Assembly (NCBI RefSeq): GCF_003259615.1 | Contig: NZ_QLLR01000003.1 | Location: forward strand, 124,001 to 188,000 | DNA length: 64,000 bases | From: Pedobacter cryoconitis | GTDB lineage: Bacteria; Bacteroidota; Bacteroidia; Sphingobacteriales; Sphingobacteriaceae | Reading direction: 5' to 3' | In this document: positions 26,757 to 35,804 of the stretch, piece by piece | Position numbering within the stretch: the stretch's first letter is position 1 | How the letters are laid out: the number at the start of each line of letters is the position of its first letter | Notes under the pieces: generated by a model | Told to the model about the DNA's origin: nothing | Seen by the model: only the letters and a program-made list of their open reading frames with translations | Database searches by the model: none | Position numbers and translations under genes: made by a program

Positions 26757-27098
26757 TTATTCTATTCTTATTTTTTTCCACTCGTACTGTCCAAGTGTAA
26801 TAATCCTCAAACCGATGATAACTACTGCAGGTATCCCCAGCCAGTGCTGATGAAAACTCTCCTCCAGATTACCATGGAACAATTGCGTAATCGATCTTCC
26901 CATTCCGCAGCCCGGACACCAGTCCAGACCCAGGTTTGCTAAAGGACAAAAGGTAAAATGATGTACCTGATTATGTCCCTGCGGCTCTGCAATGGCCAGC
27001 AACACTATACCAGTTACCCAGAAAACCAATTCCAGTGGTAAACGGCCTAACGAGTTAAGCATTACGGTTTTGAATTTTAGAGTCATAAATGGCCGCAT
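26757..27098 (-). CDS. DUF2752 membrane protein
   Basis: A small membrane protein (113 residues) with two hydrophobic segments (about 19-38 and 88-105). It has the DUF2752 hallmark FCPLANLGLDWCPGCGMGRS, with three cysteines. The function is unknown. It is often next to TM2 proteins, as here, which hints at a joint membrane role. The second methionine (residue 5, 27086) is an alternative start. It is divergent from mfd with only 39 bp between starts, so the promoters of the two must overlap. Confidence 0.8.
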   Translation of the reverse strand: MRPFMTLKFKTVMLNSLGRLPLELVFWVTGIVLLAIAEPQGHNQVHHFTFCPLANLGLDWCPGCGMGRSITQLFHGNLEESFHQHWLGIPAVVIIGLRIITLGQYEWKKIRIE

Positions 27099-27125
27099 TG
27101 TTACATATTAGCAAATCATAAATAT

Positions 27126-27133
27126 TATCTTTG
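27126..27133 (+). promoter_or_regulatory. -7 element of mfd, suggesting a nearly leaderless mRNA
   Basis: TATCTTTG matches TAnnTTTG exactly and lies only four bases before the GTG start codon of mfd. A TTG occurs 25 bp upstream (27098-27100), longer than the usual 19. Transcription would begin on or next to the start codon. Confidence 0.4.
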
Positions 27134-27137
27134 TGAG

Positions 27138-30100
27138 GTGAACATCCGTGACCTGATCAATAGATATAAAACTGATGAGCGCATCGAAGCGCTTGCAAAG
27201 ACCCTCAATTCGGGTAAAGGTAATAAACTTCAATTAAAAGGTTTAGTAGGATCTGCCGATGCTACAGTTGCCGTTACCACCTATTTTCTGCTGCATAAGC
27301 CACAATTATTTATCCTTCCTGACAGAGAAGAAGCTGCTTATTTTATGGCAGATCTGGAAAGCATACTTGAAAAAGAAGTGTTGATTTTTCCTTCCTCTTT
27401 CCGTAAAGCCTTTGACTTCACCCAGGTAGATACTGCTAATGTGCTCGCCAGGGCAGAAGTACTAAACGAGCTGAATCACAACTCTTCCTTTGGAAAGATC
27501 GTAGTTACCTATCCCGAAGCGCTTGCCGAGAAGGTAATTAACAGAGACATTCTGGAAAAAAACACCCTTGAAATAAGTTTAGGTGTGAAACTGGGCATTG
27601 ATTTTATCAATGAATTTCTGGTTGATTATGACTTTAACCGCACCGATTTCGTTTATGAACCCGGTCAGTTCTCTATACGCGGCGGTATCGTGGATATTTT
27701 CTCCTTCTCCCATGACCTTCCTTACCGGATAGAATTTTTTGGCGATGAGGTAGAAAGCATCCGGACTTTTGAAATCGAAAGCCAGCTCTCCGTAGAAGAT
27801 GTTAAGACCTTTACTATCATTCCTAACGTACAATCCAAATACCTGACAGAAAGCAATATTAACCTGCTGGATTACGTAGAAAATGATACACAGCTCTGGT
27901 TTAAAGATGTGGAATTCACGCTCGATGTTATTAAAACAGGTTATAAAAAGGCTGTAGAATTATGGAAAGCACTTCCTGCGAAAGAAAAGCAGGAAAACCT
28001 CGACTGGATTGACCCTAAATTTGCTTTCTCGGATGAAAGAATGATCGGAGACATCCTGCATGATTTCTCTGTCATAGAATTTGGCAAGCAATTCTTCTAT
28101 AAAACCGATCACGTTTTCCTGTTTGACACCAAACCACAGCCCTCTTTTAACAAAGACTTCAACCTGCTGATACATAACTTAAAAGAAAACGAGAAAAACG
28201 GGATTCATAACTTTATTTCCAGCTCTTCTCCTAAACAAACCGAGAGGTTATATGCCATATTGGACGATATTGATAAAACTGCGAAATTCGTTCCTGTCAA
28301 CATTCAGTTAAGAGAAGGCTTCATCGATCCGCAGCAATCCATTGCCTTTTATACCGATCATCAGATCTTTGACCGGTTTTATAAGTATAAATTAAAAAGA
28401 GGTTATCAGCGCAGCCAGGCTATCACTATGAAAGACCTGAGAGATCTGAAACCTGGAGACTTCGTTACCCATATAGACCACGGTATCGGTAAATATGCCG
28501 GTCTGGAAAAGGTAGAAGTCAATGGCAAAACACAAGAAATGATCCGGCTGGTTTACGCTGATAATGACTTGCTTTACGTCAATATCAACTCTTTAAACCG
28601 TATCGCAAAATACAGTGGAAAAGACGGTACACCACCAAAAATGAATAAACTGGGTACAGAAGCCTGGGATAAACTAAAAAAGACCACAAAAAAAAAAGTT
28701 AAAGACATTGCCCGGGACCTGATTAAGCTTTATGCCCTGAGAAAATCACAGGTAGGGACCGCATTTGATCCCGATGGTTATCTGGAAACTGAGTTGGAAG
28801 CCTCCTTCATTTATGAAGATACGCCCGATCAGATGAAAGCTACCAACGATGTCAAAAAGGATATGGAAGCCCCGCATCCAATGGACAGGCTCGTATGTGG
28901 TGATGTTGGTTTTGGAAAGACAGAAATAGCTATCAGAGCAGCATTTAAAGCCGTAGCAAACGGTAAACAGGCTGCGGTTCTGGTTCCAACCACCATCCTT
29001 GCTTTACAACACTTCAAAACATTCTCCGGAAGACTAAAAGAGTTTCCTTGCAAAGTAGATTATATTAACCGTTTCAAGACTAATAAACAAATTAAAGAAA
29101 CACTGGCGCAAGTAGAAGAGGGTAAAGTTGACATCATTATCGGAACCCATCGTTTGCTGAGTAAAGACGTGAAATTCAAGTCACTCGGTATTATGATTAT
29201 CGATGAAGAACAGAAATTCGGAGTTACCGCCAAAGAGAAGCTACGTGCACTGCGTGTGAATGTAGATACCCTGACCCTGACCGCTACGCCAATACCAAGA
29301 ACCCTGCATTTCTCGCTGATGGGAGCAAGGGATTTGTCAATTATGAGTACTCCGCCACCAAACCGGCAGCCCGTTAATACCGAACTTCACGTATTCAATG
29401 ACAAACTGATCCAGGAAGCAGTACAATTTGAACTGGACCGTGGCGGCCAGGTATTTTTTATCCATAACCGGGTAAATGACCTGCCACAACTTGGCGGATT
29501 GATACAAACACTTGTTCCAAAAGCCCGTATAGGTATCGCTCACGGACAATTAGACGGAGACGCACTCGAAGATGTCATGCTTGATTTCATTAATGGTGAA
29601 AAGGATGTACTGGTTGCCACCACCATTATCGAAGCAGGGCTGGATATTCCAAATGCAAATACGATCATTATTAACCACGCCCATATGTTTGGTCTGAGTG
29701 ATTTGCACCAGATGCGTGGAAGGGTAGGAAGATCTAATAAAAAGGCATTTTGTTACCTGTTAAGCCCTCCTTTATCTACACTGACTTCTGAAGCCAGGAA
29801 ACGTCTGAGTGCTATCGAAGAATTTTCTGACCTGGGCAGTGGCTTCAATATTGCCATGCGTGACCTGGATATTCGCGGCAGTGGAAACCTGCTGGGCGCT
29901 GAACAAAGCGGATTTATTGCAGAAATAGGCTTTGAAATGTACCATAAGATATTGGATGAAGCCATACAGGAACTTAAAGCTGATGAATTCAAAGAATTGT
30001 TCAAAGACGATAAAGAACGTCCTTTTGTTACCTTTACTCAAATCGATACAGACCTGGAACTCTATATCCCGGATGATTATGTAACCAACATTACAGAGCG

Positions 30101-30479
30101 ATATAACCTCTATACCGAACTTTCCAAGCTGGATGACGAATTACAGCTGGCAGCCTTTGAAACGTCCTTAAAAGACCGCTTTGGTAGTGTTCCCAGGCCA
30201 GTAAAGACCATGCTGAATGTACTGCGTTTGCAATGGACAGCTAAAAAACTTGGCTTTGAAAAATTAAGTTTTAAAAAAGGTGTATTAAGAGGCTATTTTA
30301 TTGCTGATAAGCAATCCAGTTTCTTCGATTCTCCGATGTTCCATAAAATATTAACCTTCGCGCAGCAGCATCCCCGGATGTGTAACCTGAAAGAAGTTAA
30401 AAATACCTTAAGAATTGCTTTTGAAGATCTGAAAACGGTAGATGAAGCGATTCAAATGCTGCAAATGGTTGCAGAATAA
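27138..30479 (+). CDS. mfd: Transcription-repair coupling factor Mfd
   Basis: Mfd removes RNA polymerase stalled at DNA lesions and recruits UvrA for strand-specific repair. At 1113 residues it has the full set of modules. An N-terminal UvrB-like region contains GGIVDIFSFSHDLPYRIEFF. The polymerase-interacting domain near 440 contains PGDFVTHIDHGIGKYAGLEKV. The RecG-like motor has Walker A GDVGFGKTE (near 587), the DEEQ box (near 687), TATPIPRTLHFSLMG and EAGLDIPNANTIII with QMRGRVGRS, and a C-terminal TRCF domain follows. The start is GTG, with no better in-frame ATG upstream. A small DUF3820 gene follows after 10 bp and is probably cotranscribed. Confidence 0.97.
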   Translation: MNIRDLINRYKTDERIEALAKTLNSGKGNKLQLKGLVGSADATVAVTTYFLLHKPQLFILPDREEAAYFMADLESILEKEVLIFPSSFRKAFDFTQVDTANVLARAEVLNELNHNSSFGKIVVTYPEALAEKVINRDILEKNTLEISLGVKLGIDFINEFLVDYDFNRTDFVYEPGQFSIRGGIVDIFSFSHDLPYRIEFFGDEVESIRTFEIESQLSVEDVKTFTIIPNVQSKYLTESNINLLDYVENDTQLWFKDVEFTLDVIKTGYKKAVELWKALPAKEKQENLDWIDPKFAFSDERMIGDILHDFSVIEFGKQFFYKTDHVFLFDTKPQPSFNKDFNLLIHNLKENEKNGIHNFISSSSPKQTERLYAILDDIDKTAKFVPVNIQLREGFIDPQQSIAFYTDHQIFDRFYKYKLKRGYQRSQAITMKDLRDLKPGDFVTHIDHGIGKYAGLEKVEVNGKTQEMIRLVYADNDLLYVNINSLNRIAKYSGKDGTPPKMNKLGTEAWDKLKKTTKKKVKDIARDLIKLYALRKSQVGTAFDPDGYLETELEASFIYEDTPDQMKATNDVKKDMEAPHPMDRLVCGDVGFGKTEIAIRAAFKAVANGKQAAVLVPTTILALQHFKTFSGRLKEFPCKVDYINRFKTNKQIKETLAQVEEGKVDIIIGTHRLLSKDVKFKSLGIMIIDEEQKFGVTAKEKLRALRVNVDTLTLTATPIPRTLHFSLMGARDLSIMSTPPPNRQPVNTELHVFNDKLIQEAVQFELDRGGQVFFIHNRVNDLPQLGGLIQTLVPKARIGIAHGQLDGDALEDVMLDFINGEKDVLVATTIIEAGLDIPNANTIIINHAHMFGLSDLHQMRGRVGRSNKKAFCYLLSPPLSTLTSEARKRLSAIEEFSDLGSGFNIAMRDLDIRGSGNLLGAEQSGFIAEIGFEMYHKILDEAIQELKADEFKELFKDDKERPFVTFTQIDTDLELYIPDDYVTNITERYNLYTELSKLDDELQLAAFETSLKDRFGSVPRPVKTMLNVLRLQWTAKKLGFEKLSFKKGVLRGYFIADKQSSFFDSPMFHKILTFAQQHPRMCNLKEVKNTLRIAFEDLKTVDEAIQMLQMVAE

Positions 30480-30489
30480 ATAAATCAGG

Positions 30490-30702
30490 ATGAACCCACA
30501 ACTATTAAACGATCTGGTTACTTTTAAAATGCCCTTTGGTAAATACAAAGACAAAATAATCTGCGACTTACCAGAGTCGTACCTGATCTGGTTTAATAAC
30601 CAGGGTCTTCCTCCCGGTAAACTCGGAGAACTGATCGGAACCATGTATGAAATCAGGTTAAACGGATTAGAATATCTGTTAAAACCACTGAGAACAAGAT
30701 AA
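30490..30702 (+). CDS. DUF3820 family small protein
   Basis: A 70-residue protein with the DUF3820 pattern: TFKMPFGKYKDKIICDLPES, then YLIWFNNQGLPPGKLGEL and a basic C-terminus. The function is unknown. Homologous domains are sometimes attached to exonucleases, so a nucleic-acid role is possible. It starts 10 bp after mfd on the same strand and likely shares its transcript. An overlapping minus-strand frame is an antisense shadow. Confidence 0.8.
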   Translation: MNPQLLNDLVTFKMPFGKYKDKIICDLPESYLIWFNNQGLPPGKLGELIGTMYEIRLNGLEYLLKPLRTR

Positions 30703-30717
30703 ATTAAAAATGAAAGT

Positions 30718-30741
30718 CCGCTGGATAAATTTATCCGGCGG
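30718..30741. terminator. Hairpin at the convergent end of the DUF3820 and lipoprotein genes
   Basis: An 11-bp inverted repeat (30718-30728 with 30731-30741, one G-U pair) spans the stop codon of the minus-strand lipoprotein gene. Neither side has a clean T run, though both are U-rich. It probably ends transcription for the convergent pair, but is weaker than the others here. Confidence 0.4.
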
Positions 30742-31378
30742 TCACTTCTTTGATAAAACGCAAACGGTTTCCTTCCAGTTTGAAAGTCCATTGCTGCGCA
30801 GATTCGCCGCAAACCTCTTCCTGATCCGGATGCGCTTCTCTATATTTAGGATCTGAATTCGTTCCGTATTGCAAGCTCACAGTGTCTCCGTCAATCTGGA
30901 TTATATAAAAAGAATAACAGCCCTCGTCTTCCACATGCGATTCACTTTCAAGTTTTGGATTAGTCTTCAGCTCAGCTACATTAACAGCCTTAAAAAGGTC
31001 ATTAAAGCCTCCCATTTGAAAGTAATCGTATATATCGTTGAAATTTTTGATAAAAAGTTCTCTGCTGATCATTCCTCCATTTGTTTTTCTGACCTGATCA
31101 AATTCTTCATTGACATCAAACATAGACATAGAACTATCCGCCAGCGGAAAATCAAAATACTTTTCAATCTGATTGACATCTTTGGCAATGAAAGCCTGCT
31201 GCATTCTTTGCAATTCAGCAATCATCAAAATGCGTTTAGCAGCAATTGAATCTTCATTTTGCTCTTGTAATCCTTTCTTCATTGTAACAGCCGAACCATT
31301 TTTTTCCGATCCGGATTGTTGATTACAGCCAGCAGAAACCAGGAGGAGCAGCCAAATAAAATAAACAAATTTATTCAT
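30731..31378 (-). CDS. Hypothetical lipoprotein
   Basis: A 215-residue predicted lipoprotein; the signal ends LLVSAGC with Cys18. The mature part begins with a polar linker (residues 19-40), then a mixed alpha/beta domain with no motif I recognise. The segment AFIAKDVNQIEKYFDFPL resembles the first helix and strand of NTF2-like or DUF4348-type domains, so a cystatin/NTF2-like fold is possible. Acidic residues are frequent. It lies 6 bp after cdsA on the same strand and probably belongs to that operon. No function is claimed. Confidence 0.7.
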   Translation of the reverse strand: MNKFVYFIWLLLLVSAGCNQQSGSEKNGSAVTMKKGLQEQNEDSIAAKRILMIAELQRMQQAFIAKDVNQIEKYFDFPLADSSMSMFDVNEEFDQVRKTNGGMISRELFIKNFNDIYDYFQMGGFNDLFKAVNVAELKTNPKLESESHVEDEGCYSFYIIQIDGDTVSLQYGTNSDPKYREAHPDQEEVCGESAQQWTFKLEGNRLRFIKEVTAG

Positions 31379-31384
31379 CAGGTA

Positions 31385-32194
31385 TTAATTTAAAACAAGG
31401 TACAAATAGGCAAAAACAACTGGTGCTGCAATTAATAAACCATCAAATCTGTCCAGCAAACCTCCATGTCCCGGTAAAAGTGTACCAGAATCCTTTGCAT
31501 TCAGACTTCTTTTAAGCATGGACTCCACCAGGTCGCCCAGCGTACCAAAACTTACAATTAAAACAGCCATTCCAGCCCAGACCAGAAAGGGTATTTCCGT
31601 AAAAAATAAAGAAATGACGAAAGAAACCAGAACGCTGGTCAGCATCCCGCCAAAGAAGCCTTCCCATGTTTTTTTCGGAGAATGGCGTTCAAACAGCTTG
31701 TGGCTTCCCAATTTTCTGCCGAACAAATAAGCTCCCGTATCACTAGCCCATAACAAGAGTAAAAAAGCCAGTGGCAAATGATAATTATGTGTTTTAAAAT
31801 CCTGTATAAATGCTAAAGAATAGAAAAAACAGAAAGGAACAGTTACATAGACAAAACCCACAAAAGTATAGGCAATATTGCCAAAGGGGATCTTATCCTT
31901 TTTGTAAAGCTCACCCAGGAAAACCGCCGAAACCAGCGGGATCAGCAACAATAAATATTTAGTATCAAACTGATATAAATGATACCCAGCAGTGATTAAA
32001 AAGATAAATGCACTCACAACCAGACCAATGTTCCGATGCGGTCTGATGCCAGATGTTTTGATCAGTTTATAAAATTCTGCTAAAGAAAAAACACTTAAAA
32101 ACAGGTAAAAGAAAGTAAAAGTCAAGGCCCCGAGAAAAATAGAGCCCAACATTACAATCGTAAAAAAGAAGGCCGTTATTGCTCTGGTTTTCAT
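31385..32194 (-). CDS. cdsA: Phosphatidate cytidylyltransferase
   Basis: Makes CDP-diacylglycerol from phosphatidic acid and CTP, the branch point of phospholipid synthesis. It is an inner-membrane protein with about eight helices in 269 residues. The signature is near the C-terminus: SMLKR followed by KDSGTLLPGHGGLLDRFD, carrying the metal-binding aspartates. The segment SDTGAYLFGRKLG is also typical. Its start overlaps the end of the DUF2007 gene by 4 bp (ATGA). In many Bacteroidota cdsA follows ftsH and the LUD gene, whereas here it is 25 kb away on the other strand. Confidence 0.95.
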   Translation of the reverse strand: MKTRAITAFFFTIVMLGSIFLGALTFTFFYLFLSVFSLAEFYKLIKTSGIRPHRNIGLVVSAFIFLITAGYHLYQFDTKYLLLLIPLVSAVFLGELYKKDKIPFGNIAYTFVGFVYVTVPFCFFYSLAFIQDFKTHNYHLPLAFLLLLWASDTGAYLFGRKLGSHKLFERHSPKKTWEGFFGGMLTSVLVSFVISLFFTEIPFLVWAGMAVLIVSFGTLGDLVESMLKRSLNAKDSGTLLPGHGGLLDRFDGLLIAAPVVFAYLYLVLN

Positions 32195-32400
32195 TCCGTT
32201 TCCGTCGATTTTATATAAGTATCCGCAGCATCAAAATCTTTTTGATTCACCAATACTTCAATCACGCCGAAAGTCTGGTAAGAAGAATCTTTTTTATTCA
32301 TAATTACCGCAGCAATATCATTTTCTATTAATCCTTGTTTGATGATCTCTGCTGTTACAGGATTTTCTGTGGTATAAACCTTAACCCAATTGTTTTCCAT
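32191..32400 (-). CDS. DUF2007 domain protein
   Basis: A 69-residue protein of the DUF2007 family (sometimes called putative signal-transducing protein). It is recognisable by VKVYTTENPVTAEIIKQGL, where helix 1 follows strand 1, then IEVLVNQKDFDAADTYIK. The fold is ferredoxin-like and PII-like. The function is not known. It overlaps the CPBP-protease gene upstream by 20 bp and cdsA downstream by 4 bp, so the three are clearly coupled. Confidence 0.85.
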   Translation of the reverse strand: MENNWVKVYTTENPVTAEIIKQGLIENDIAAVIMNKKDSSYQTFGVIEVLVNQKDFDAADTYIKSTETE

Positions 32401-33313
32401 TGCCCGATGTGGTTTTGTTTTTTAAATACTTAAATAAAAATATGCTCAAAATTAAACTAATAACGTATCCATACCATGGAAAATTTGAAGAATTATCTGC
32501 TTCAGTTAAAGGAATGTTATGCTTTTGCAAATACCAGGCTACACTAACCGCATACGCATTGTTTAAAAAGTGCGCCAGCATAGCATACCATAAACTACCC
32601 GTCCACCAGTAGATGTAGCCAAATGCCGCACCTAAAAATAATCTCGGAAAAAATCCAAAAAACTGAAGGTGTATCGCACTGAAAATAAACGCGGAAATCC
32701 AGATAGCTACATGCGGATTCTTAAACATTTTGGTAAATGACCTTTGAATCCCCCCCCTGAACATCAGTTCTTCTCCGATGGCCGGTAACAATGCAATGAC
32801 CACAATATTGATCAGAAAATCAAATCCGTTCTTCGTTTTTAATAATAAAATTGTCATTTTCATCGCTTCATCTTCCTTACTCCGCATCCAGTTTTCAAGC
32901 GGCTTAAGAAAATCGGGCAGCACCATTTTTTGGTTAGCCAGGCCAATCCATTCCATTAATGGCATGGAACAAAGCATAATCATAAACACTAAAAATACAA
33001 GAGAAGCCGTTGGTCTTTTAAAACCATAAAAATTATTGATTTTAGTTTTTTCCGTCCAGGCAAGCATTAAAGGCGGTAAAATGAACATACAGCCCGTTGT
33101 TAAAACCTGTGAAACCTTAAGAACAGCCATAGATGAAGCGTCTCCGCTCATTAAAACAGCAGCATTACTCAGCCCCTGGGTCCCGTAAACACCAACCACT
33201 ACAGCTAAACTCAGTACAGAGCCTATCACTAAACCTAATATCGTATAACACAGAATCATAAGTAGCTGTATATAAGCATCCTTTTCTTCCGCTTTGTTGT
33301 AAATGAAATTCAT
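32381..33313 (-). CDS. CPBP family intramembrane glutamic endopeptidase
   Basis: Multi-pass membrane protein (310 residues from the chosen start) of the CPBP/Abi family, related to eukaryotic CAAX prenyl protease Rce1. Catalytic motifs are EELMFRGGIQRSF, with the Glu-Glu pair and Arg, then HLQFFGFFPRLFLG and HFLNNAYAV with the two histidine motifs. The reading frame extends to 33421, but that would run 55 bp into the divergent dusB gene. The ATG at 33313, giving MNFIYNKAEEKD, is preferred. A substrate is unknown; roles in protein processing or bacteriocin tolerance are described for relatives. Confidence 0.85.
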   Translation of the reverse strand: MNFIYNKAEEKDAYIQLLMILCYTILGLVIGSVLSLAVVVGVYGTQGLSNAAVLMSGDASSMAVLKVSQVLTTGCMFILPPLMLAWTEKTKINNFYGFKRPTASLVFLVFMIMLCSMPLMEWIGLANQKMVLPDFLKPLENWMRSKEDEAMKMTILLLKTKNGFDFLINIVVIALLPAIGEELMFRGGIQRSFTKMFKNPHVAIWISAFIFSAIHLQFFGFFPRLFLGAAFGYIYWWTGSLWYAMLAHFLNNAYAVSVAWYLQKHNIPLTEADNSSNFPWYGYVISLILSIFLFKYLKNKTTSGNGKQLG

Positions 33314-33366
33314 TATTGGGAATAGTTTGTACCTTTGTCTTTTAATTTTGGATTGAAGATAGAAAA

Positions 33367-34374
33367 ATGTCCGTAAAGATAGGAAATATTGACTTGGGAG
33401 AGTTCCCATTATTGCTGGCACCGATGGAAGATGTGAGCGATCCGCCTTTCCGTTTTGTATGTAAACAAAGCGGGGTGGATATGATGTATACAGAGTTCAT
33501 TTCTTCTGAAGGATTGATACGTGATGCAGCTAAAAGCAGGCAGAAACTTGATATTTTTGAGTACGAAAGACCTATAGGCATTCAGATTTTCGGAAGTGAA
33601 ATATCGACCATGCACGAGGCCACTGAAATTGCTACCCTGGCTAAACCAGATCTGATTGACATCAATTATGGCTGTCCTGTTAAACAGGTGGCTTGTAAAG
33701 GGGCAGGATCAGCTCTTTTGCAGGATATAGATAAAATGGTAAAAATGACTGATGCCGTAGTCAGAGCCACAAATTTACCTGTTACCGTTAAAACGCGGCT
33801 GGGCTGGGATGACAACACTAAAAACGTTGATGAAGTAGCCGAGAGATTACAGGACATCGGAATTCAGGCACTGACCATTCACGGAAGAACAAGATCGCAG
33901 ATGTATAAAGGCGAAGCTGACTGGCGGATGATCAGGGATATCAAAAGAAATCCAAGGATCAAAATTCCGATTTTCGGTAATGGAGATATAGACAGTCCTC
34001 AAAAAGCACTGGATTGGCGCAGAGAATTTGAAGTAGATGGAATCATGATTGGCAGAGCTGCAATTGGTTACCCGTGGATCTTCAGAGAAATTGCCCATTT
34101 TTTCAAAACCGGGGAAAAACTTGCTGGCCCTACCGTTGCTGAAAGAGTTTCAGTTTGCAGAACTCACTTAGATAAATCTATTGCCTGGAAAGGTCCAAAA
34201 GTAGGTATTTTCGAAATGAGAAGGCATTATGCTAATTATTTCAAAGGATTACCTGACTTTAAGAACTATAGAATGTTATTGGTCAAAGAAGACAATATTG
34301 AAATAATTCATGCTATTTTAGACGAAGTGGCAGATAAATATCACCACCTGCTCCTGGAAGGAGAAATGGCTTGA
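33367..34374 (+). CDS. dusB: tRNA-dihydrouridine synthase (DusB-like)
   Basis: FMN enzyme that reduces specific uridines in the tRNA D-loop with NADPH. The TIM-barrel features are LAPMEDVSDPPFRFVCKQSG, DINYGCPVKQVACKGAGSAL (with the catalytic Cys in VACKG), VKTRLGWD, TIHGRTRSQMYKGEADW and GNGDIDSPQ with GRAAIGYPW. The 335-residue length fits DusB. A TACCTTTG -7-like element (33330-33337) lies 29 bp before the ATG, though no -33 TTG is at the usual distance. apaG follows after 44 bp. It is divergent from the CPBP protease gene. Confidence 0.93.
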   Translation: MSVKIGNIDLGEFPLLLAPMEDVSDPPFRFVCKQSGVDMMYTEFISSEGLIRDAAKSRQKLDIFEYERPIGIQIFGSEISTMHEATEIATLAKPDLIDINYGCPVKQVACKGAGSALLQDIDKMVKMTDAVVRATNLPVTVKTRLGWDDNTKNVDEVAERLQDIGIQALTIHGRTRSQMYKGEADWRMIRDIKRNPRIKIPIFGNGDIDSPQKALDWRREFEVDGIMIGRAAIGYPWIFREIAHFFKTGEKLAGPTVAERVSVCRTHLDKSIAWKGPKVGIFEMRRHYANYFKGLPDFKNYRMLLVKEDNIEIIHAILDEVADKYHHLLLEGEMA

Positions 34375-34418
34375 TTTTTGAAAAACACTTAATAAATTAG
34401 ATTAGAATTTAGATTATA

Positions 34419-34805
34419 ATGGTCACAGCGATTACACAAGGCGTTAAGATTTCGGTAGATACGGTGTATCAGGAAGAATATTCCAATCCTGAGAAAGAAC
34501 ATTTTATGTTTGCTTACCAGATTTCTGTAGAGAATCTGTCAGATTATTCGATACAATTGATGCGCCGTCAATGGTTTATCTTTGATTCCAATGGTACACA
34601 AAGAGAAGTAGAAGGAGAAGGGGTTGTTGGCATTCAGCCAGTTATAGAACCGGGAGAAAGTTATTCTTACGTTTCCGGATGTAATTTAACGACCGATATG
34701 GGTTCGATGTCAGGAAATTACCTGATGCACCGTACAGCAGATGAAAGTGATTTTACAGTTGATATTCCTGAATTCCAGTTGATTGTACCTTACCGTCTGA
34801 ATTAA
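34419..34805 (+). CDS. apaG: ApaG family protein
   Basis: A 128-residue single-domain ApaG protein with a fibronectin-type beta fold. It was originally linked to Co2+/Mg2+ homeostasis; the biochemical role is unclear. Typical segments are ISVENLSDYSIQLMRRQWFI, the VEGEGVVGIQPVIEPGESY block and GSMSGNYLMHRTADES. It follows dusB on the same strand. The last bases overlap the convergent YugP-type peptidase gene by 4 bp. Confidence 0.93.
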   Translation: MVTAITQGVKISVDTVYQEEYSNPEKEHFMFAYQISVENLSDYSIQLMRRQWFIFDSNGTQREVEGEGVVGIQPVIEPGESYSYVSGCNLTTDMGSMSGNYLMHRTADESDFTVDIPEFQLIVPYRLN

Positions 34806-35497
34806 TTTTTGTTTCTTCCAAATAACATAGAAGCATAGTATAATAAATTGGACAATGCACCAAGGGCAGCTACTACATAGGTCATTGCTGCCCACCATAA
34901 AGCATCTTTAGCTTGTGCGTTTTCTTCATAACTGTGCATCACTACCTGGTTATTTTTAAGCCATATTAAAGCCCTTTTACTGGCATCAAATTCAACAGGC
35001 AAGGTAATGAAGCTGAATATGGTAATCAGTACCAGGCCAGCTACCCCCATCCCCAGTACAAAAGGATTGCCTGTAAACCCAATCAGCAAAATTCCTATAA
35101 TTAAAACCCACTGTAAAAGATTAGAAGATATACTGACTACAGGGACCATATTGGTTCTGAATTGCAGCCAATAATAAGATTTGGCATGTTGAACAGCGTG
35201 TCCGCACTCATGAGCAGCTACAGCTGCGGCCGCTACACTTCTCCCATAATAAACGTCCGTACTTAAATTAACCGTTTTATCCGCTGGATTATAATGATCT
35301 GTTAACTGTCCGTCTGCATTCATTACCCTTACATCATATATTCCATTATCATGCAGCATTTTTTCTGCAATCTCATGGCCTGAAAATCCAGAATTCAACT
35401 GCATTTCTGCATATCTGGCAAATTTATGCCTGAATTTCCACTGCACAAAAATGCTCAGAATCAGTATCGGAATTATAAAAAACAAATAGGTCGCCAT
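34802..35497 (-). CDS. YugP-type zinc membrane metallopeptidase
   Basis: A 231-residue membrane protein of the neutral zinc metallopeptidase family typified by Bacillus YugP. The zinc motif is HECGH at 96-100, preceded by SVAAAAVAA and followed by AVQHAKSYYW. The N-terminal helix (2-20) and three later helices (about 118-140, 145-165, 205-225) anchor it. The domain between the first helix and the zinc site (DHYNPADKTVNLSTDVYYG) is typical. The substrate is unknown. It is convergent with apaG and faces a 307-bp AT-rich spacer upstream. Confidence 0.9.
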   Translation of the reverse strand: MATYLFFIIPILILSIFVQWKFRHKFARYAEMQLNSGFSGHEIAEKMLHDNGIYDVRVMNADGQLTDHYNPADKTVNLSTDVYYGRSVAAAAVAAHECGHAVQHAKSYYWLQFRTNMVPVVSISSNLLQWVLIIGILLIGFTGNPFVLGMGVAGLVLITIFSFITLPVEFDASKRALIWLKNNQVVMHSYEENAQAKDALWWAAMTYVVAALGALSNLLYYASMLFGRNKN

Positions 35498-35804
35498 CTC
35501 TTGATATCACATTTTATTCAATGCCTTAAATCAAAAATTGTTCCCATAATCTTAAATTTCAATAAAACAGCTATTCTTCGGTTAAAAAACGTAATCGTAA
35601 TTAAAAAACACTCTTATTAATTAATTTATTAAGTGAATATTAAAAAAATACCCTTTTCATTCGTCAAAAGAATGCGCATATTTTCATAATAAAAACCTTA
35701 TGTCTCTTAAAAACTTCATAAAAACCAATATTAACAGGCATATAAATACTAAAATAGTTGTTAAAATCGTTTATAATATAGATTTTTGATAAAAATATTA
35801 GCAA
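35498..35804. other. Gene-free AT-rich spacer between yugP-type and rmuC genes
   Basis: This divergent 307-bp region must carry the promoters of both flanking genes. I see no protein frame or terminator. A near-palindrome, CTTATTAATTAATTTATTAAG, lies at 35612-35632. A TTG and a loose TAGATTTTTG (like -7 but two bases too long) precede rmuC. Nothing more can be supported. Confidence 0.4.

Noticed and set aside
30408..30812. 134-codon minus-strand frame over the end of mfd and the DUF3820 gene
   Set aside because: It overlaps two well-supported plus-strand genes and the end of the lipoprotein gene, and has no recognisable features.
30869..31249. 126-codon plus-strand frame
   Set aside because: Antisense to the lipoprotein gene, which has a clear signal peptide and lipobox; no start context or family match.
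33314..33421. N-terminal extension of the CPBP protease frame
   Set aside because: It would run 55 bp into the divergent dusB gene; the ATG at 33313 gives a normal membrane-protein start.
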